Below are positions 7,292 through 15,842 of a stretch of DNA of 64,000 nt, in pieces. Positions within the stretch are counted from its first letter, which is position 1. The number at the start of each line of letters is the position of its first letter. The stretch comes from Clostridia bacterium. Its GTDB lineage: Bacteria; Bacillota; Clostridia; Oscillospirales; Acutalibacteraceae. The translations under genes and the position numbers were made by a program. The DNA is taken from contig JAFSCI010000029.1 in the NCBI GenBank assembly GCA_017436815.1, forward strand, positions 1 through 64,000, given 5' to 3'. Below the pieces are notes generated by a model. That model saw only the letters and a list, made by a program, of their open reading frames with translations, did not search any database and was not told the DNA's origin.

Positions 7292-7320
7292 TTTACAACC
7301 CCCAAAAAACAAAGTATAAT
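7292..7320 (+). promoter_or_regulatory. Promoter of the phosphoglycerate mutase gene
   Basis: TTTACA (7292-7297), 17-base spacer, TATAAT (7315-7320), followed by CAGGAGG and the ATG at 7345. Confidence 0.75.
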
Positions 7321-7344
7321 AAAGTAAATTCAGGAGGATATTTT

Positions 7345-8556
7345 ATGAAATATTTAGTTGTTCTTTGTGACGGTATGGCCGATGAGCCCAATGCCGCATT
7401 AAATAATAAAACACCTATGCAGCTGGCAAAAAAGCCTAATATAGACGCTCTTGCAGCGGAAAGTGAAATAGGTATGTGCAAAACCGTTGCCGACGGCTTA
7501 AAGCCTGGTAGCGACGTTGCAAATTTATCCGTAATGGGTTACGACCCGTTTGTTTGCTATACAGGCCGCTCACCGCTCGAGGCCGCAAGCATTGGTATTG
7601 ATTTAAAGGATACCGACGTTTGTCTGCGCTGCAATTTGGTGACACTGTCTAATGAGGAAAATTATCGCGATAAAACAATGCTCGACTATTGCGCGGGTGA
7701 TATTTCTACCGAAGAGGCTGCAGTTTTAATAGACTACGTAAACAAAAACCTCGGTAACGAGAAATTTTCGTTCTATTCGGGCGTTGCTTACAGACATTGC
7801 CTTGTGGTAGATAACGGCACGCTTGATCTTGGCAATATGACCCCGCCGCACGACATTACAAATCAGAAAATCGCCCAGCATTTATCCAATAGTGCGAACG
7901 CAAAAGAGCTAATCGACTTAATGATAAAAAGCTACGATTTATTAAAGGACCACCCCATAAACAAAGAGCGCGAGGCTAAGGGTCTTGCGCCCGCAAACTC
8001 AATCTGGCTGTGGGGCGAGGGCTCAAAGCCGCAGCTCGAAGAATTTAAAACCAAATTCGGCGTAAGCGGCGCGGTAATCTCTGCGGTAGATTTGCTAAAG
8101 GGTATAGGAAAGTGCGCAAAAATGCAAACCCCTAACGTAGAGGGCGCAACGGGTTATATAGATACTAATTTTGACGGCAAAGCTAAAACCGCAATAGACT
8201 GCTTTGAAGCAGGCTCGGACCTCGTTTACATTCACGTAGAAGCCCCCGATGAGTGCGGTCACAGAGGCGAGTGCGATAAAAAGGTGCGCTCAATAGAGCT
8301 TATTGATGAGAAAATCGTCGGCCCCGTTATAGAGTATTTAAAATCTAAGGGCGATTACAAAGTACTCGTTATGCCCGACCATCCAACACCATTAAGCATT
8401 CGCACACACTCGTCTAACCCCGTTCCGTATTTGATATTTGATAGCACCCGTAAAGTAAACGGTAACGTGTTTACCGAGCAAAACTGTCAGGCAACAGGCA
8501 ATTTTATTGCCCACGGCCCCGACGTTATGAAAAAATTGTTGGGAATAATAGAATAA
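7345..8556 (+). CDS. apgM: 2,3-bisphosphoglycerate-independent phosphoglycerate mutase (ApgM type)
   Basis: A 403-residue cytoplasmic enzyme of the alkaline-phosphatase superfamily. It interconverts 3- and 2-phosphoglycerate in glycolysis. The archaeal-type ApgM signature is visible: an N-terminal metal-binding CDGMADEP, the TPMQ.A..PN motif, SDVANLSVMGYDP around the catalytic serine, the mid-protein TPPHD, and the C-terminal HVEAPDECGHRG and DHPTP metal ligands. Length is typical for ApgM and much shorter than GpmI. It is a single-gene unit with its own promoter. The gene symbol is by family resemblance. Confidence 0.9.
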   Translation: MKYLVVLCDGMADEPNAALNNKTPMQLAKKPNIDALAAESEIGMCKTVADGLKPGSDVANLSVMGYDPFVCYTGRSPLEAASIGIDLKDTDVCLRCNLVTLSNEENYRDKTMLDYCAGDISTEEAAVLIDYVNKNLGNEKFSFYSGVAYRHCLVVDNGTLDLGNMTPPHDITNQKIAQHLSNSANAKELIDLMIKSYDLLKDHPINKEREAKGLAPANSIWLWGEGSKPQLEEFKTKFGVSGAVISAVDLLKGIGKCAKMQTPNVEGATGYIDTNFDGKAKTAIDCFEAGSDLVYIHVEAPDECGHRGECDKKVRSIELIDEKIVGPVIEYLKSKGDYKVLVMPDHPTPLSIRTHSSNPVPYLIFDSTRKVNGNVFTEQNCQATGNFIAHGPDVMKKLLGIIE

Positions 8557-8593
8557 AAACCACATAAAATGTTTATGTAAACCAAAAATTTTG

Positions 8594-8622
8594 TTGACAA
8601 ATAATTTCAAGTTTGTTAAAAT
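8594..8622 (+). promoter_or_regulatory. Promoter of the aspS-gatC operon
   Basis: Consensus TTGACA (8594-8599), 17-base spacer, TAAAAT (8617-8622), directly upstream of the T-box leader. Confidence 0.85.
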
Positions 8623-8624
8623 AT

Positions 8625-8845
8625 CTGCGGAGACTCGGCTTTTGTGGAAAGTCTGTCAGGGAGGATGCGTCAGCGACTGAAAGCGCATCTGAGATGAGTA
8701 GTAAGCTTGGGAACACTCCACGGCAACCCCAAATTTAATATTAAAAGAGGACGCAATTTTAAAGGTTGTGTCAATGCGGGTGGCACCGCGGGTAAAAAAT
8801 GTTTGCTCGTCCCGGGAATATTTTTATATTCCCGGGGCTTTTGTT
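8625..8845 (+). promoter_or_regulatory. T-box riboswitch leader
   Basis: The canonical T-box motif GGGTGGCACCGCGGG lies at about 8777-8792. It is followed by a terminator with stem CCCGGGAATAT/ATATTCCCGGG (8811-8836) and T run. The UGGC in the bulge would pair with a tRNA 3' end carrying discriminator G, as tRNA-Asp and tRNA-Asn do. Stem I elements (GATGCG...CGCATC, GAGTAGTAA) are visible, but I could not assign the specifier codon with confidence. Uncharged tRNA should allow read-through into aspS-gatC, gatA and gatB. Confidence 0.9.
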
Positions 8846-8867
8846 TTTTAATTTAGGAGGTAGTTTT

Positions 8868-10940
8868 ATGTACAGAACTCTAAAGTGCAACGATATTAGA
8901 GACAATCATATCGGCAGCACGGTATCTTTGGCGGGCTGGGTAGACAACGTGCGCGACCACGGTGGAGTTATATTTATTGACCTGCGCGATTACACAGGCG
9001 TAACTCAGGTGGTTGTTCATAACGAGGACCTGCTTAAAAACGTAAACCGTGAAACCGTTATTTCGGTAACGGGTAAGGTAAGCAAGCGTGACGAAGACAC
9101 CGTTAACGAAAAAATCGATACAGGTAAGGTAGAGCTTATTGCCGACACCCTAACAGTGCTTGGTAAAAGCGTTAATATGCTCCCGTTCGACGTAAGAGCA
9201 TCACGTCAGAGCAAGGACGAACTTCGCCTTAAATACCGTTATTTAGACCTTCGTAACCCCAAAAACCACGAAAATTTAGTTATAAGAAGCAAAATTATCC
9301 GTCATTTGCGCAATAAAATGGAGGATAAGGGCTTTTTAGATATGCAAACCCCCATTCTTACGGCATCGTCGCCCGAGGGCGCAAGAGACTTCCTTGTCCC
9401 CAGCCGTAAGCATCCGGGTAAGTTCTATGCATTACCCCAGGCGCCTCAGCAGTTTAAACAGCTGCTTATGGTGTCGGGCTTTGACAGATATTTCCAGATA
9501 GCCCCTTGCTTCAGAGATGAAGATGCCCGTGCAGATCGTTCTCCGGGTGAGTTTTATCAGCTCGACTTCGAGATGGCGTTTGCCACACAAGAAGAGGTTT
9601 TGGACGTTTGCGAGGACGTTATTTACGATACCTTTACTGCCTTCTCGAATAAAAAGGTAACACCAAAGCCGTTCAGACGTATAACCTATGCAGAAAGTAT
9701 GCTAAAATACGGCTCCGATAAGCCCGATTTACGCAACCCCCTTATAATTAAGGACTTAACCGACTTTTTCGCTCAGGTAGATTTCCCCGCATTTAAGGGC
9801 AGAACCGTTCGTGGTATTGTTGCCGACTGTAGCGGTAAATCAAATAAGTTCTTTGAAGATTCGCTTAAATTTGCAACCTCGGCCCAGGTAGGACTCGGCG
9901 GTCTTGGTTATATAACCCTTAAAGACGGCGTGTTCTTAGGCCCCATTGCCAAATTCTTAAACGATGCTCAAAAGGCAGAAATTATAGAAATTACAGGTGT
10001 TAAAGAGGGAGAAACTCTGTTCTTTATCTGTGACGATAAAGAAAACGATACCGCCAAAAAAGCGGGTCACATCCGCACCTGGCTTGCCGCAAAAGAGCAG
10101 TTAAACCTCATTGGTAACGATTCGTTCGAGTTCTGCTTTGTTGTAGATTTCCCGATGTACGAAATCGACGAAGAAACCGGCGATACCATCTTTACCCACA
10201 ACCCCTTCTCTATGCCGCAAGGCGGTATGGAGGCGCTGAACGGCCCCGATCCTACAAAGGTTTTAGCATACCAGTACGACCTCGTTTGTAACGGTATAGA
10301 ATTAGCTTCCGGTGCGGTTCGTAACCACGATATCGACATTATGAAAAAGGCCTTCGATATTGCAGGCTATTCTGAAGATGAATTAAAGAAACGCTTTAAC
10401 GCGCTTTACACCGCATTCCAGTACGGCGCACCACCGCACGCTGGTATGGCGCCCGGTGTAGACAGAATGGTAATGCTCCTTACCGATGAAGAAAAAATCT
10501 TAGACGTAATCGCATTCCCCTTAAACGGCAATGCGCAGGATTTATTACTCGGCGCACCGAGCGAGGTTACAAATCAGCAGCTTGAGGACGTTCACCTGCT
10601 TGGCAACAACTCGGCCCTCGCCGCAAGAGCTTCGGCTGCAGGCGGCAAAAAGGGCGGCGAAAAGAGAGCAACCTTCTCTAACGCTCAGCAGCTTAACCAG
10701 CTTGCCTTAACCGAGGAGGAAGACGCCAGAATGCAAGAGATTTTTGCCGATATGAAGATAGCCGAGCAAGCTCTTGCAAAGGTAGATACCGAAAATACAG
10801 AACCAATGATATACGTAGCACCCGAATCAAACGTACTCCGTGAAGACGTGCGTGAGCAAAAGTTTAACCGTGAAGACCTGCTAAAAGGCGCCCCCGCGCG
10901 CAACGATAATTCCTGGCAGGTTCCAAGACTTGTAAAGTGA
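8868..10940 (+). CDS. aspS-gatC: Aspartyl-tRNA synthetase fused to GatC
   Basis: A 690-residue fusion. Residues 1-585 are a bacterial-type class II AspRS: OB-fold anticodon domain, motif 2 (FRDEDARADRSPGEFYQLDFE), a GAD insertion domain, and motif 3 (PGVDRMVML). His31 in RDHGG matches a residue linked to relaxed tRNA recognition in non-discriminating AspRS. After a Gly/Ala/Lys-rich linker, residues 600-690 are a full GatC: LTEEEDARM, DTENTEP, NVLRED and the terminal VP. GatC normally is a separate ~95-aa subunit holding GatA and GatB together. The fusion would tether synthetase to amidotransferase, giving a covalent transamidosome for Asn-tRNA(Asn). AGGAGG precedes the ATG, which lies just after the T-box terminator. 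Confidence 0.95.
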   Translation: MYRTLKCNDIRDNHIGSTVSLAGWVDNVRDHGGVIFIDLRDYTGVTQVVVHNEDLLKNVNRETVISVTGKVSKRDEDTVNEKIDTGKVELIADTLTVLGKSVNMLPFDVRASRQSKDELRLKYRYLDLRNPKNHENLVIRSKIIRHLRNKMEDKGFLDMQTPILTASSPEGARDFLVPSRKHPGKFYALPQAPQQFKQLLMVSGFDRYFQIAPCFRDEDARADRSPGEFYQLDFEMAFATQEEVLDVCEDVIYDTFTAFSNKKVTPKPFRRITYAESMLKYGSDKPDLRNPLIIKDLTDFFAQVDFPAFKGRTVRGIVADCSGKSNKFFEDSLKFATSAQVGLGGLGYITLKDGVFLGPIAKFLNDAQKAEIIEITGVKEGETLFFICDDKENDTAKKAGHIRTWLAAKEQLNLIGNDSFEFCFVVDFPMYEIDEETGDTIFTHNPFSMPQGGMEALNGPDPTKVLAYQYDLVCNGIELASGAVRNHDIDIMKKAFDIAGYSEDELKKRFNALYTAFQYGAPPHAGMAPGVDRMVMLLTDEEKILDVIAFPLNGNAQDLLLGAPSEVTNQQLEDVHLLGNNSALAARASAAGGKKGGEKRATFSNAQQLNQLALTEEEDARMQEIFADMKIAEQALAKVDTENTEPMIYVAPESNVLREDVREQKFNREDLLKGAPARNDNSWQVPRLVK

Positions 10941-10950
10941 GGTGGGTTTT

Positions 10951-12138
10951 ATGAACTTTTATGCAACAAAAATTTCAGATAAAGGCGATATCGCAGTAGA
11001 CGATACTTTACTTGTAAAAGACGTTTTATGTACTGCAGGCTCTAACATTTTGCAGGGCTTTACTCCGCTTTTCTCGGCTGAGGCAGTAACAAGGCTTGTT
11101 AGTGTTGGCTATACTATTTCGGGCAAAACCCACGTTGGTGAGTTTGGTCTTGACTTGGTAGGCGAATTCTCAAATTATTCCGAAAAGACCGATACTTTAA
11201 AAGGCGCCGCCGCCGAGCTCGTAAAAGAGGGCAAAGTAAAAGCCGCCCTCGGCGTAGACGTTAACGGCGCTCCCCGCAGAGCCGCTTCCATTTCGGGCGT
11301 TGACTTTTTAAAGTCTACCTACGGCACTGTTTCCCGCTACGGCGTAGTATCTACCGCCGCATCTGGCGAAGCAGTAGGCGTTTACGCTAAAGACGCAGTA
11401 GCTGTTGGCGAGATTATGTCAAAAATCGCAGGCTATGACTCTAAAGACGGCACCTGCCAGAACAACGAGTTCGAATACGATTATTCCGCCACTAAAGATA
11501 TTAAAGGCAAAAAGGTTTGCATTATAACCGAGCTTTATGAAAAGTGCGATGATGCAATAAAAGCCAAAATCGACTCCGCCGCAAAAATCTTAGAGAAAAA
11601 CGGCGTTCAGGTAGATAGAATTTCGTCGGATATTTTCTCTTTAGCGGCTACTGCCTGGCAGATTTTATACACGGCAGAAACCTGCAACAATTTATCCCGC
11701 TACGACGGTGTAAAATACGGTCTGCGCGCTAAAGAATATAAGAATATCGACGAGTTATACGTAAACTCCCGTACCGAAGGCTTTAACTTCTTAACCAAAG
11801 CCGTTATTCTTTACGGCTCCGACGTTTTATCCAAAAACCGCTATAAAGACTGTTACGATAAAGCATTAAGGGTTCGCAGAGTAGTTGCCGAACAGCTGGC
11901 AGAAATTTTAAAAACCTATTCGGCAGTTTTAACCCCCGCTTGCTCGGCCGCAGAATACAGCGCGTATAATATTGCCGATGCATTCTCTAAGGTGTTTGGC
12001 GAGCTTGAATTTACTGCTATAGCAAACTTAACGGGCAACCCCGCATTAGTAAGCAGCGGCGTTCAGTTTATTGGCGATTATTATAAGGAAGGCGACTTGC
12101 TTTGCCTTGCAAACGCTATAGAAAGGATGGGTGAATAA
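10951..12138 (+). CDS. gatA: GatA-like amidotransferase subunit lacking catalytic serines
   Basis: A 395-residue amidase-signature protein homologous to GatA (usually ~485 aa), with the first ~55 residues missing. The scaffold is clear: LVKDVLCT keeps the triad lysine (Lys23), followed by GKTHVGEFG, TYGTVSRYG, NLSRYDG.KYG, SR.EGF and GVQFIG. The GGSSGGS loop that supplies the cis-serine aligns with DTLKGAA. The nucleophile motif DTGGS aligns with DVNGA, so serine becomes alanine. Glutamine hydrolysis should be abolished. It lies 10 bases after aspS-gatC and 1 base before gatB, with no frameshift. It therefore looks like a conserved pseudoenzyme, perhaps retained as a structural subunit or ammonia channel. 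Confidence 0.9.
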   Translation: MNFYATKISDKGDIAVDDTLLVKDVLCTAGSNILQGFTPLFSAEAVTRLVSVGYTISGKTHVGEFGLDLVGEFSNYSEKTDTLKGAAAELVKEGKVKAALGVDVNGAPRRAASISGVDFLKSTYGTVSRYGVVSTAASGEAVGVYAKDAVAVGEIMSKIAGYDSKDGTCQNNEFEYDYSATKDIKGKKVCIITELYEKCDDAIKAKIDSAAKILEKNGVQVDRISSDIFSLAATAWQILYTAETCNNLSRYDGVKYGLRAKEYKNIDELYVNSRTEGFNFLTKAVILYGSDVLSKNRYKDCYDKALRVRRVVAEQLAEILKTYSAVLTPACSAAEYSAYNIADAFSKVFGELEFTAIANLTGNPALVSSGVQFIGDYYKEGDLLCLANAIERMGE

Positions 12139-12139
12139 T

Positions 12140-13564
12140 ATGGGATACGAAGTTGTTATTGGCCTTGAAACCCACGTAGAGCTTAGTACAAACTCCAAAA
12201 TTTTCTGCTCGTGCGGCGGTCACTCATCACCCAAAGAGCCGAATGACTGCGTTTGTCCGGCTTGCAGCGGTATGCCGGGTATGCTTCCGGTTATGAATAA
12301 GCGTGTTGTAGAACTTGCCGTTACTGCAGGTTTAATGCTTAACTGCGAAATCAGCCGCTACACCACGTTCGATAAGAAAAATTACTACTACCCCGACCTT
12401 CCTTGCGCATATCAGATAACCCAGCTTAACCACCCCATTTGCACCAACGGTTTAGTTACCGTTAAAACCGCAAACGGTGCTAGGGATATAAGAATTAAGC
12501 AGATTCATATGGAGGAAGATGCAGGTAAACTCGTTCACGAGGGCAAATTCTCCTTCGTAGATTTTAACCGCACCTCCGTGCCTCTTATCGAAATTGTAAC
12601 TCAGCCCGATTTCCGCTCTGCAGAAGAGGTTTTAGCATACCTAAATAAGCTAAAATCTATGTTCCGCGCAGGCAATATCTCCGAATGTGAAGAGGGTGCA
12701 ATGCGTTGCGACGTTAATATCTCCGTTCGCAAAGAGGGTAGCGATGAGTTCGGCGTTCGTACCGAAATTAAAAATATGTCCTCCTTTGAGGCTATCGATA
12801 AAGCCATTCGCTTTGAGGCTCAGCGCCATATAGACGCATTAGAGTTTGAAACCGAGGAATTAGTGCAGGAAACCCGCCGCTTCGACGACGTTACGGGCAA
12901 AACCTTTGCTATGCGTAACAAAGAAACCGAGGCCGACTACCGCTATTTCCCCGACGCTAACCTAATGCCCATTATTATTGATGATGAGTGGTTAGAGCAG
13001 ATCAAGGCCGCAAAGCCGGTTGAGGTTGACGAAAGAGCAGAGGAATACCGCGCCGAAGGCATTTCTGATAAGGAAATCGAGATTTTACTCGACAACTCCA
13101 AGGCCGCAAAATTACTCGATGACGTTATTGCTCTTGGCTGTAACGCTAAAGATTCTGCCGCCTGGATCTTAACCGACTGCGCAGGTATTTTGCGCAAAGA
13201 CGGTCAGTCTTTAAACGAACTCAACATTTCTGCCGAAAAGTTAGCCGCCATAATTAAAATGGTAGCAAACGGCGACGTTAACCGTAACTCCGGTAAAAAG
13301 ATACTCATTGCCGTTGTTGAAGACGACGTTGACCCCGTAAAATATTGCGATGAGCAGGGCTTTGCCAAAAAGGTTGACTCCTCTGCGGTAGAGAGCGTTA
13401 TCGATAAGGTTCTTAGTGAGAACACCAAGGCAATAGAAGACTACAAAAACGGCAAAGAAAAGGCAAAACAGGCCCTCTTTGGCGCTTGTATGAAGGAGCT
13501 CAAAGGCGCAGGCGACCCTGCCTTAATCCGCACCTTGTTAGATAATAAACTACAAAATATTTAA
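12140..13564 (+). CDS. gatB: Asp-tRNA(Asn)/Glu-tRNA(Gln) amidotransferase subunit B
   Basis: A 474-residue GatB of normal length. It phosphorylates the carboxylate of mischarged Asp- or Glu-tRNA with ATP and then amidates it. Visible features are GLETHVEL (Mg2+/ATP site), the FCSC...VCPAC zinc site, YYYPDLP.AYQITQ, EEDAGKLVH, and the C-terminal YqeY-like tail domain. Kinase residues appear intact, in contrast to GatA. The ATG at 12140 is used rather than the GTG three codons earlier, with GGATGGGTG upstream. It is translationally close-coupled to gatA. Confidence 0.95.
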   Translation: MGYEVVIGLETHVELSTNSKIFCSCGGHSSPKEPNDCVCPACSGMPGMLPVMNKRVVELAVTAGLMLNCEISRYTTFDKKNYYYPDLPCAYQITQLNHPICTNGLVTVKTANGARDIRIKQIHMEEDAGKLVHEGKFSFVDFNRTSVPLIEIVTQPDFRSAEEVLAYLNKLKSMFRAGNISECEEGAMRCDVNISVRKEGSDEFGVRTEIKNMSSFEAIDKAIRFEAQRHIDALEFETEELVQETRRFDDVTGKTFAMRNKETEADYRYFPDANLMPIIIDDEWLEQIKAAKPVEVDERAEEYRAEGISDKEIEILLDNSKAAKLLDDVIALGCNAKDSAAWILTDCAGILRKDGQSLNELNISAEKLAAIIKMVANGDVNRNSGKKILIAVVEDDVDPVKYCDEQGFAKKVDSSAVESVIDKVLSENTKAIEDYKNGKEKAKQALFGACMKELKGAGDPALIRTLLDNKLQNI

Positions 13565-13570
13565 AAATAT

Positions 13571-13602
13571 AGGGAGTGGGGCAATCCACTCCCTCTTTTA
13601 AA
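13571..13602 (+). terminator. Hairpin between gatB and the asparaginase gene
   Basis: GGGAGTGG / CCACTCCC stem followed by TCTTTTA. It could terminate or attenuate transcription after gatB, so expression of the two downstream genes may be partly uncoupled. No clear promoter is visible between it and the next ATG. Confidence 0.7.
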
Positions 13603-13611
13603 AGGTGTAAA

Positions 13612-14661
13612 ATGAAGAAAATTTTACTGATTTTAGTCGGCGGCACCATTTGCTGTGAGCAAACAAAAAGCGGCGCTTTAAATGTTGGCGAAAATGCCGA
13701 TTTGTTTCTTATAAACGGCTTTAAAAATTCCGACTCAGCCTATGTAAAAGACACTCAGTTTACTGTGAGCGAAAACCTTTATATCTTAAGCGAAAACCTG
13801 ACGGTAAATGGGCTCAACCGAATACTTAATACCTATAAAAACGCTGTAAAGAGGGACTCTTTTGACGGTGTTATTTTTGCGCACGGAACCGACACTTTAG
13901 CTTTTTGTGCCGCAATATTCGCCCAGGTTTTAAGGGGCAGTAAAATACCCGTTTTCTTTGTTTCGGCACAAAAACCGCTAAGTAACCCCGACTCTAACGG
14001 GCACGAGAATTTCAGATGCGCCGTAGAGTGCATCGCAAGGGGAATAACCCAAAACGTCTGGGTAACCTATAAAAATATTTCTGACGGTAAAATGTATCTG
14101 CACTCGGCTTTTAAATTAAAGCAGTGCGAAAATTATTCTGACGACTTTTTCAGCCACGGTATGATTGATGTAACTAGGTTTTCCGAAGCCGATTTTAAAG
14201 AATGCTTTGAAAATTTAAACGAGCTTGCCCCAAAAGAAAAAGTCCCGTTTTTAGAAAAATTCAAAAGTTTTCAGTTCAGCAAAAGAGTCCTTTTAATAGA
14301 GGCTTATGTCGGCATAGATTATTCGGCCTATAACCTTTCTAACTTTGCCGCCGTACTGCATACCACTTACCATTCGGGTACGGCCTGCGCTACGGCATCA
14401 AATGCGGAAGATTCGCTTTTATATTTGCTCAGTTCCTGCGAAGACTCAGGGGTAGACGTTTATTTATCCCCCGCAAAAGACGTCCAAAATTCCTACCAGA
14501 GTATAGTCGACATCGCAAAAAATAAAACCGTAAACTTCTTATACGGACTGACCAAAGAAACCGCCTATGCAAAGCTGCTCGTTGCCTATTCGCTTTTTGA
14601 CGATAAAGCAAAAATACAGCAATTTATAACCGAAATTAACGATTCTGAAAGGGTAGATTAA
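13612..14661 (+). CDS. Type I L-asparaginase family amidohydrolase
   Basis: A 349-residue cytoplasmic asparaginase-like enzyme with no signal peptide. Both catalytic threonine motifs are present: VGGTIC (Thr12) and HGTDT (Thr93-Asp94), plus the SAQKP..NPDSNGHEN loop and a downstream lysine. It should hydrolyse asparagine and perhaps glutamine to release ammonia. Archaeal GatD, which feeds ammonia to GatE (a GatB homologue), is built on this same fold but has an N-terminal extension that is absent here. Its place after gatB and before alaX makes it a candidate ammonia source for the GatA-deficient complex; that is inference. AAAGGTG precedes the ATG. Confidence 0.9.
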   Translation: MKKILLILVGGTICCEQTKSGALNVGENADLFLINGFKNSDSAYVKDTQFTVSENLYILSENLTVNGLNRILNTYKNAVKRDSFDGVIFAHGTDTLAFCAAIFAQVLRGSKIPVFFVSAQKPLSNPDSNGHENFRCAVECIARGITQNVWVTYKNISDGKMYLHSAFKLKQCENYSDDFFSHGMIDVTRFSEADFKECFENLNELAPKEKVPFLEKFKSFQFSKRVLLIEAYVGIDYSAYNLSNFAAVLHTTYHSGTACATASNAEDSLLYLLSSCEDSGVDVYLSPAKDVQNSYQSIVDIAKNKTVNFLYGLTKETAYAKLLVAYSLFDDKAKIQQFITEINDSERVD

Positions 14662-14664
14662 ACC

Positions 14665-15822
14665 TTGCTTACACAAAAATTATTTGAAACCGATTCTTAT
14701 ATAAGAGAATTTACCGCCACAGTGCTTTCTTGCACTAAAAATGGCGAAAATTATGACGTTATCTTAGATAAAACCGCATTTTTTGCCGAGGGCGGCGGCC
14801 AGAAGGCCGATACCGGCACTATAGACTCTGTAACCGTCTTGGACGTGCAGGAAACAGAGGGCGAGATTATCCACAAAACAGACGCACCTCTAATGGAAAA
14901 CACCACAGTTACGGGCAAAATTGACTGGGATATCCGCTTTGCCCGTATGCAAAGCCACACGGGCGAGCATATCGTCTCAGGCGTTGCGCACTCGCTTTTT
15001 GGAGTAAACAATATAGGATTTCATATGTCCGAAAACCTGCTTATGACGGTCGATTTTGATAAACCTTTAAGTAAAGACGACATTAAAAAAATCGAACTTT
15101 TAAGCAACCAAAAAATATACCAAAATTACGAAGTAACCGCATATTATCCCACCGCAGATGAGCTTAAAACCCTCGATTACCGCTCAAAACTAGACATAAA
15201 AAGCGGAGTCAGAATTGTTAACATAGAGGGCACCGATTCCTGCGCTTGCTGTGCGCCGCACGTTAGCGCAACGGGCGAGGTCGGACTAATAAAAATTATA
15301 GATTTTTACCCCAACAAGCAGGGCGTCAGAATTGAGATGTTAGCAGGCCTGCCCGCATTAGAGGATTATATAACCCTGAACAACCAGAACAAGCAGATTA
15401 TGGGACTTTTGTGCGCAAAACGAGAGGATATTGTGTCTGCCGTTACCGAGCAGTCAAATGCCCTTAACACCGCAAGAAGCGAAAACACAAGGCTCTCGCG
15501 TGAGTTAGCGCTTAGCCAGCTGAACCCCGAAAAAATAAACGACAGCGCCTACGCCGTTTTAGAAAACAAAAATTTCGAGGAGCTCAGATATTGCTCAAAT
15601 ACCCTTATAGAAAAGTTTAATATCTGCGCCTTGTTTTCTACGGCCGACGATAACACCGTAATGTACGTTTTAAGCAGTAAGAATAGCGACGTTTTGCCAA
15701 TAGTTAAAGAGTTAAATTCCGCATTTAACGGCAAAGGCGGCGGCAAACCCAATTACGCCCAGGGCAAGCTTACGGTAGAAAATTTACCCGACCTAACCGA
15801 AAAAATCAAAGAGATGCTTTAA
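14665..15822 (+). CDS. AlaX-type alanyl-tRNA editing protein (long form)
   Basis: A 385-residue trans-editing hydrolase that removes mischarged Ser or Gly from tRNA-Ala. The two zinc motifs of the editing domain are present: HTGEH (His98/His102) and CCAPH (Cys195/His199). The GGGQKADTG motif lies near the N-terminus, and a C-terminal DHHA1-like domain ends in the GGGKPNYAQG loop. It starts at a TTG three bases after the asparaginase stop, with AAAGGG 11 bases upstream, so the two are co-transcribed. This puts a second tRNA quality-control function in the operon. Confidence 0.9.
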   Translation: MLTQKLFETDSYIREFTATVLSCTKNGENYDVILDKTAFFAEGGGQKADTGTIDSVTVLDVQETEGEIIHKTDAPLMENTTVTGKIDWDIRFARMQSHTGEHIVSGVAHSLFGVNNIGFHMSENLLMTVDFDKPLSKDDIKKIELLSNQKIYQNYEVTAYYPTADELKTLDYRSKLDIKSGVRIVNIEGTDSCACCAPHVSATGEVGLIKIIDFYPNKQGVRIEMLAGLPALEDYITLNNQNKQIMGLLCAKREDIVSAVTEQSNALNTARSENTRLSRELALSQLNPEKINDSAYAVLENKNFEELRYCSNTLIEKFNICALFSTADDNTVMYVLSSKNSDVLPIVKELNSAFNGKGGGKPNYAQGKLTVENLPDLTEKIKEML

Positions 15823-15842
15823 AAACAATAAATACAAATAAT

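Noticed and set aside
10951..12138. GatA as a sequencing-error pseudogene
   Set aside because: No frameshift or stop. The replacements are clean in-frame substitutions in otherwise conserved sequence, with normal operon spacing on both sides.
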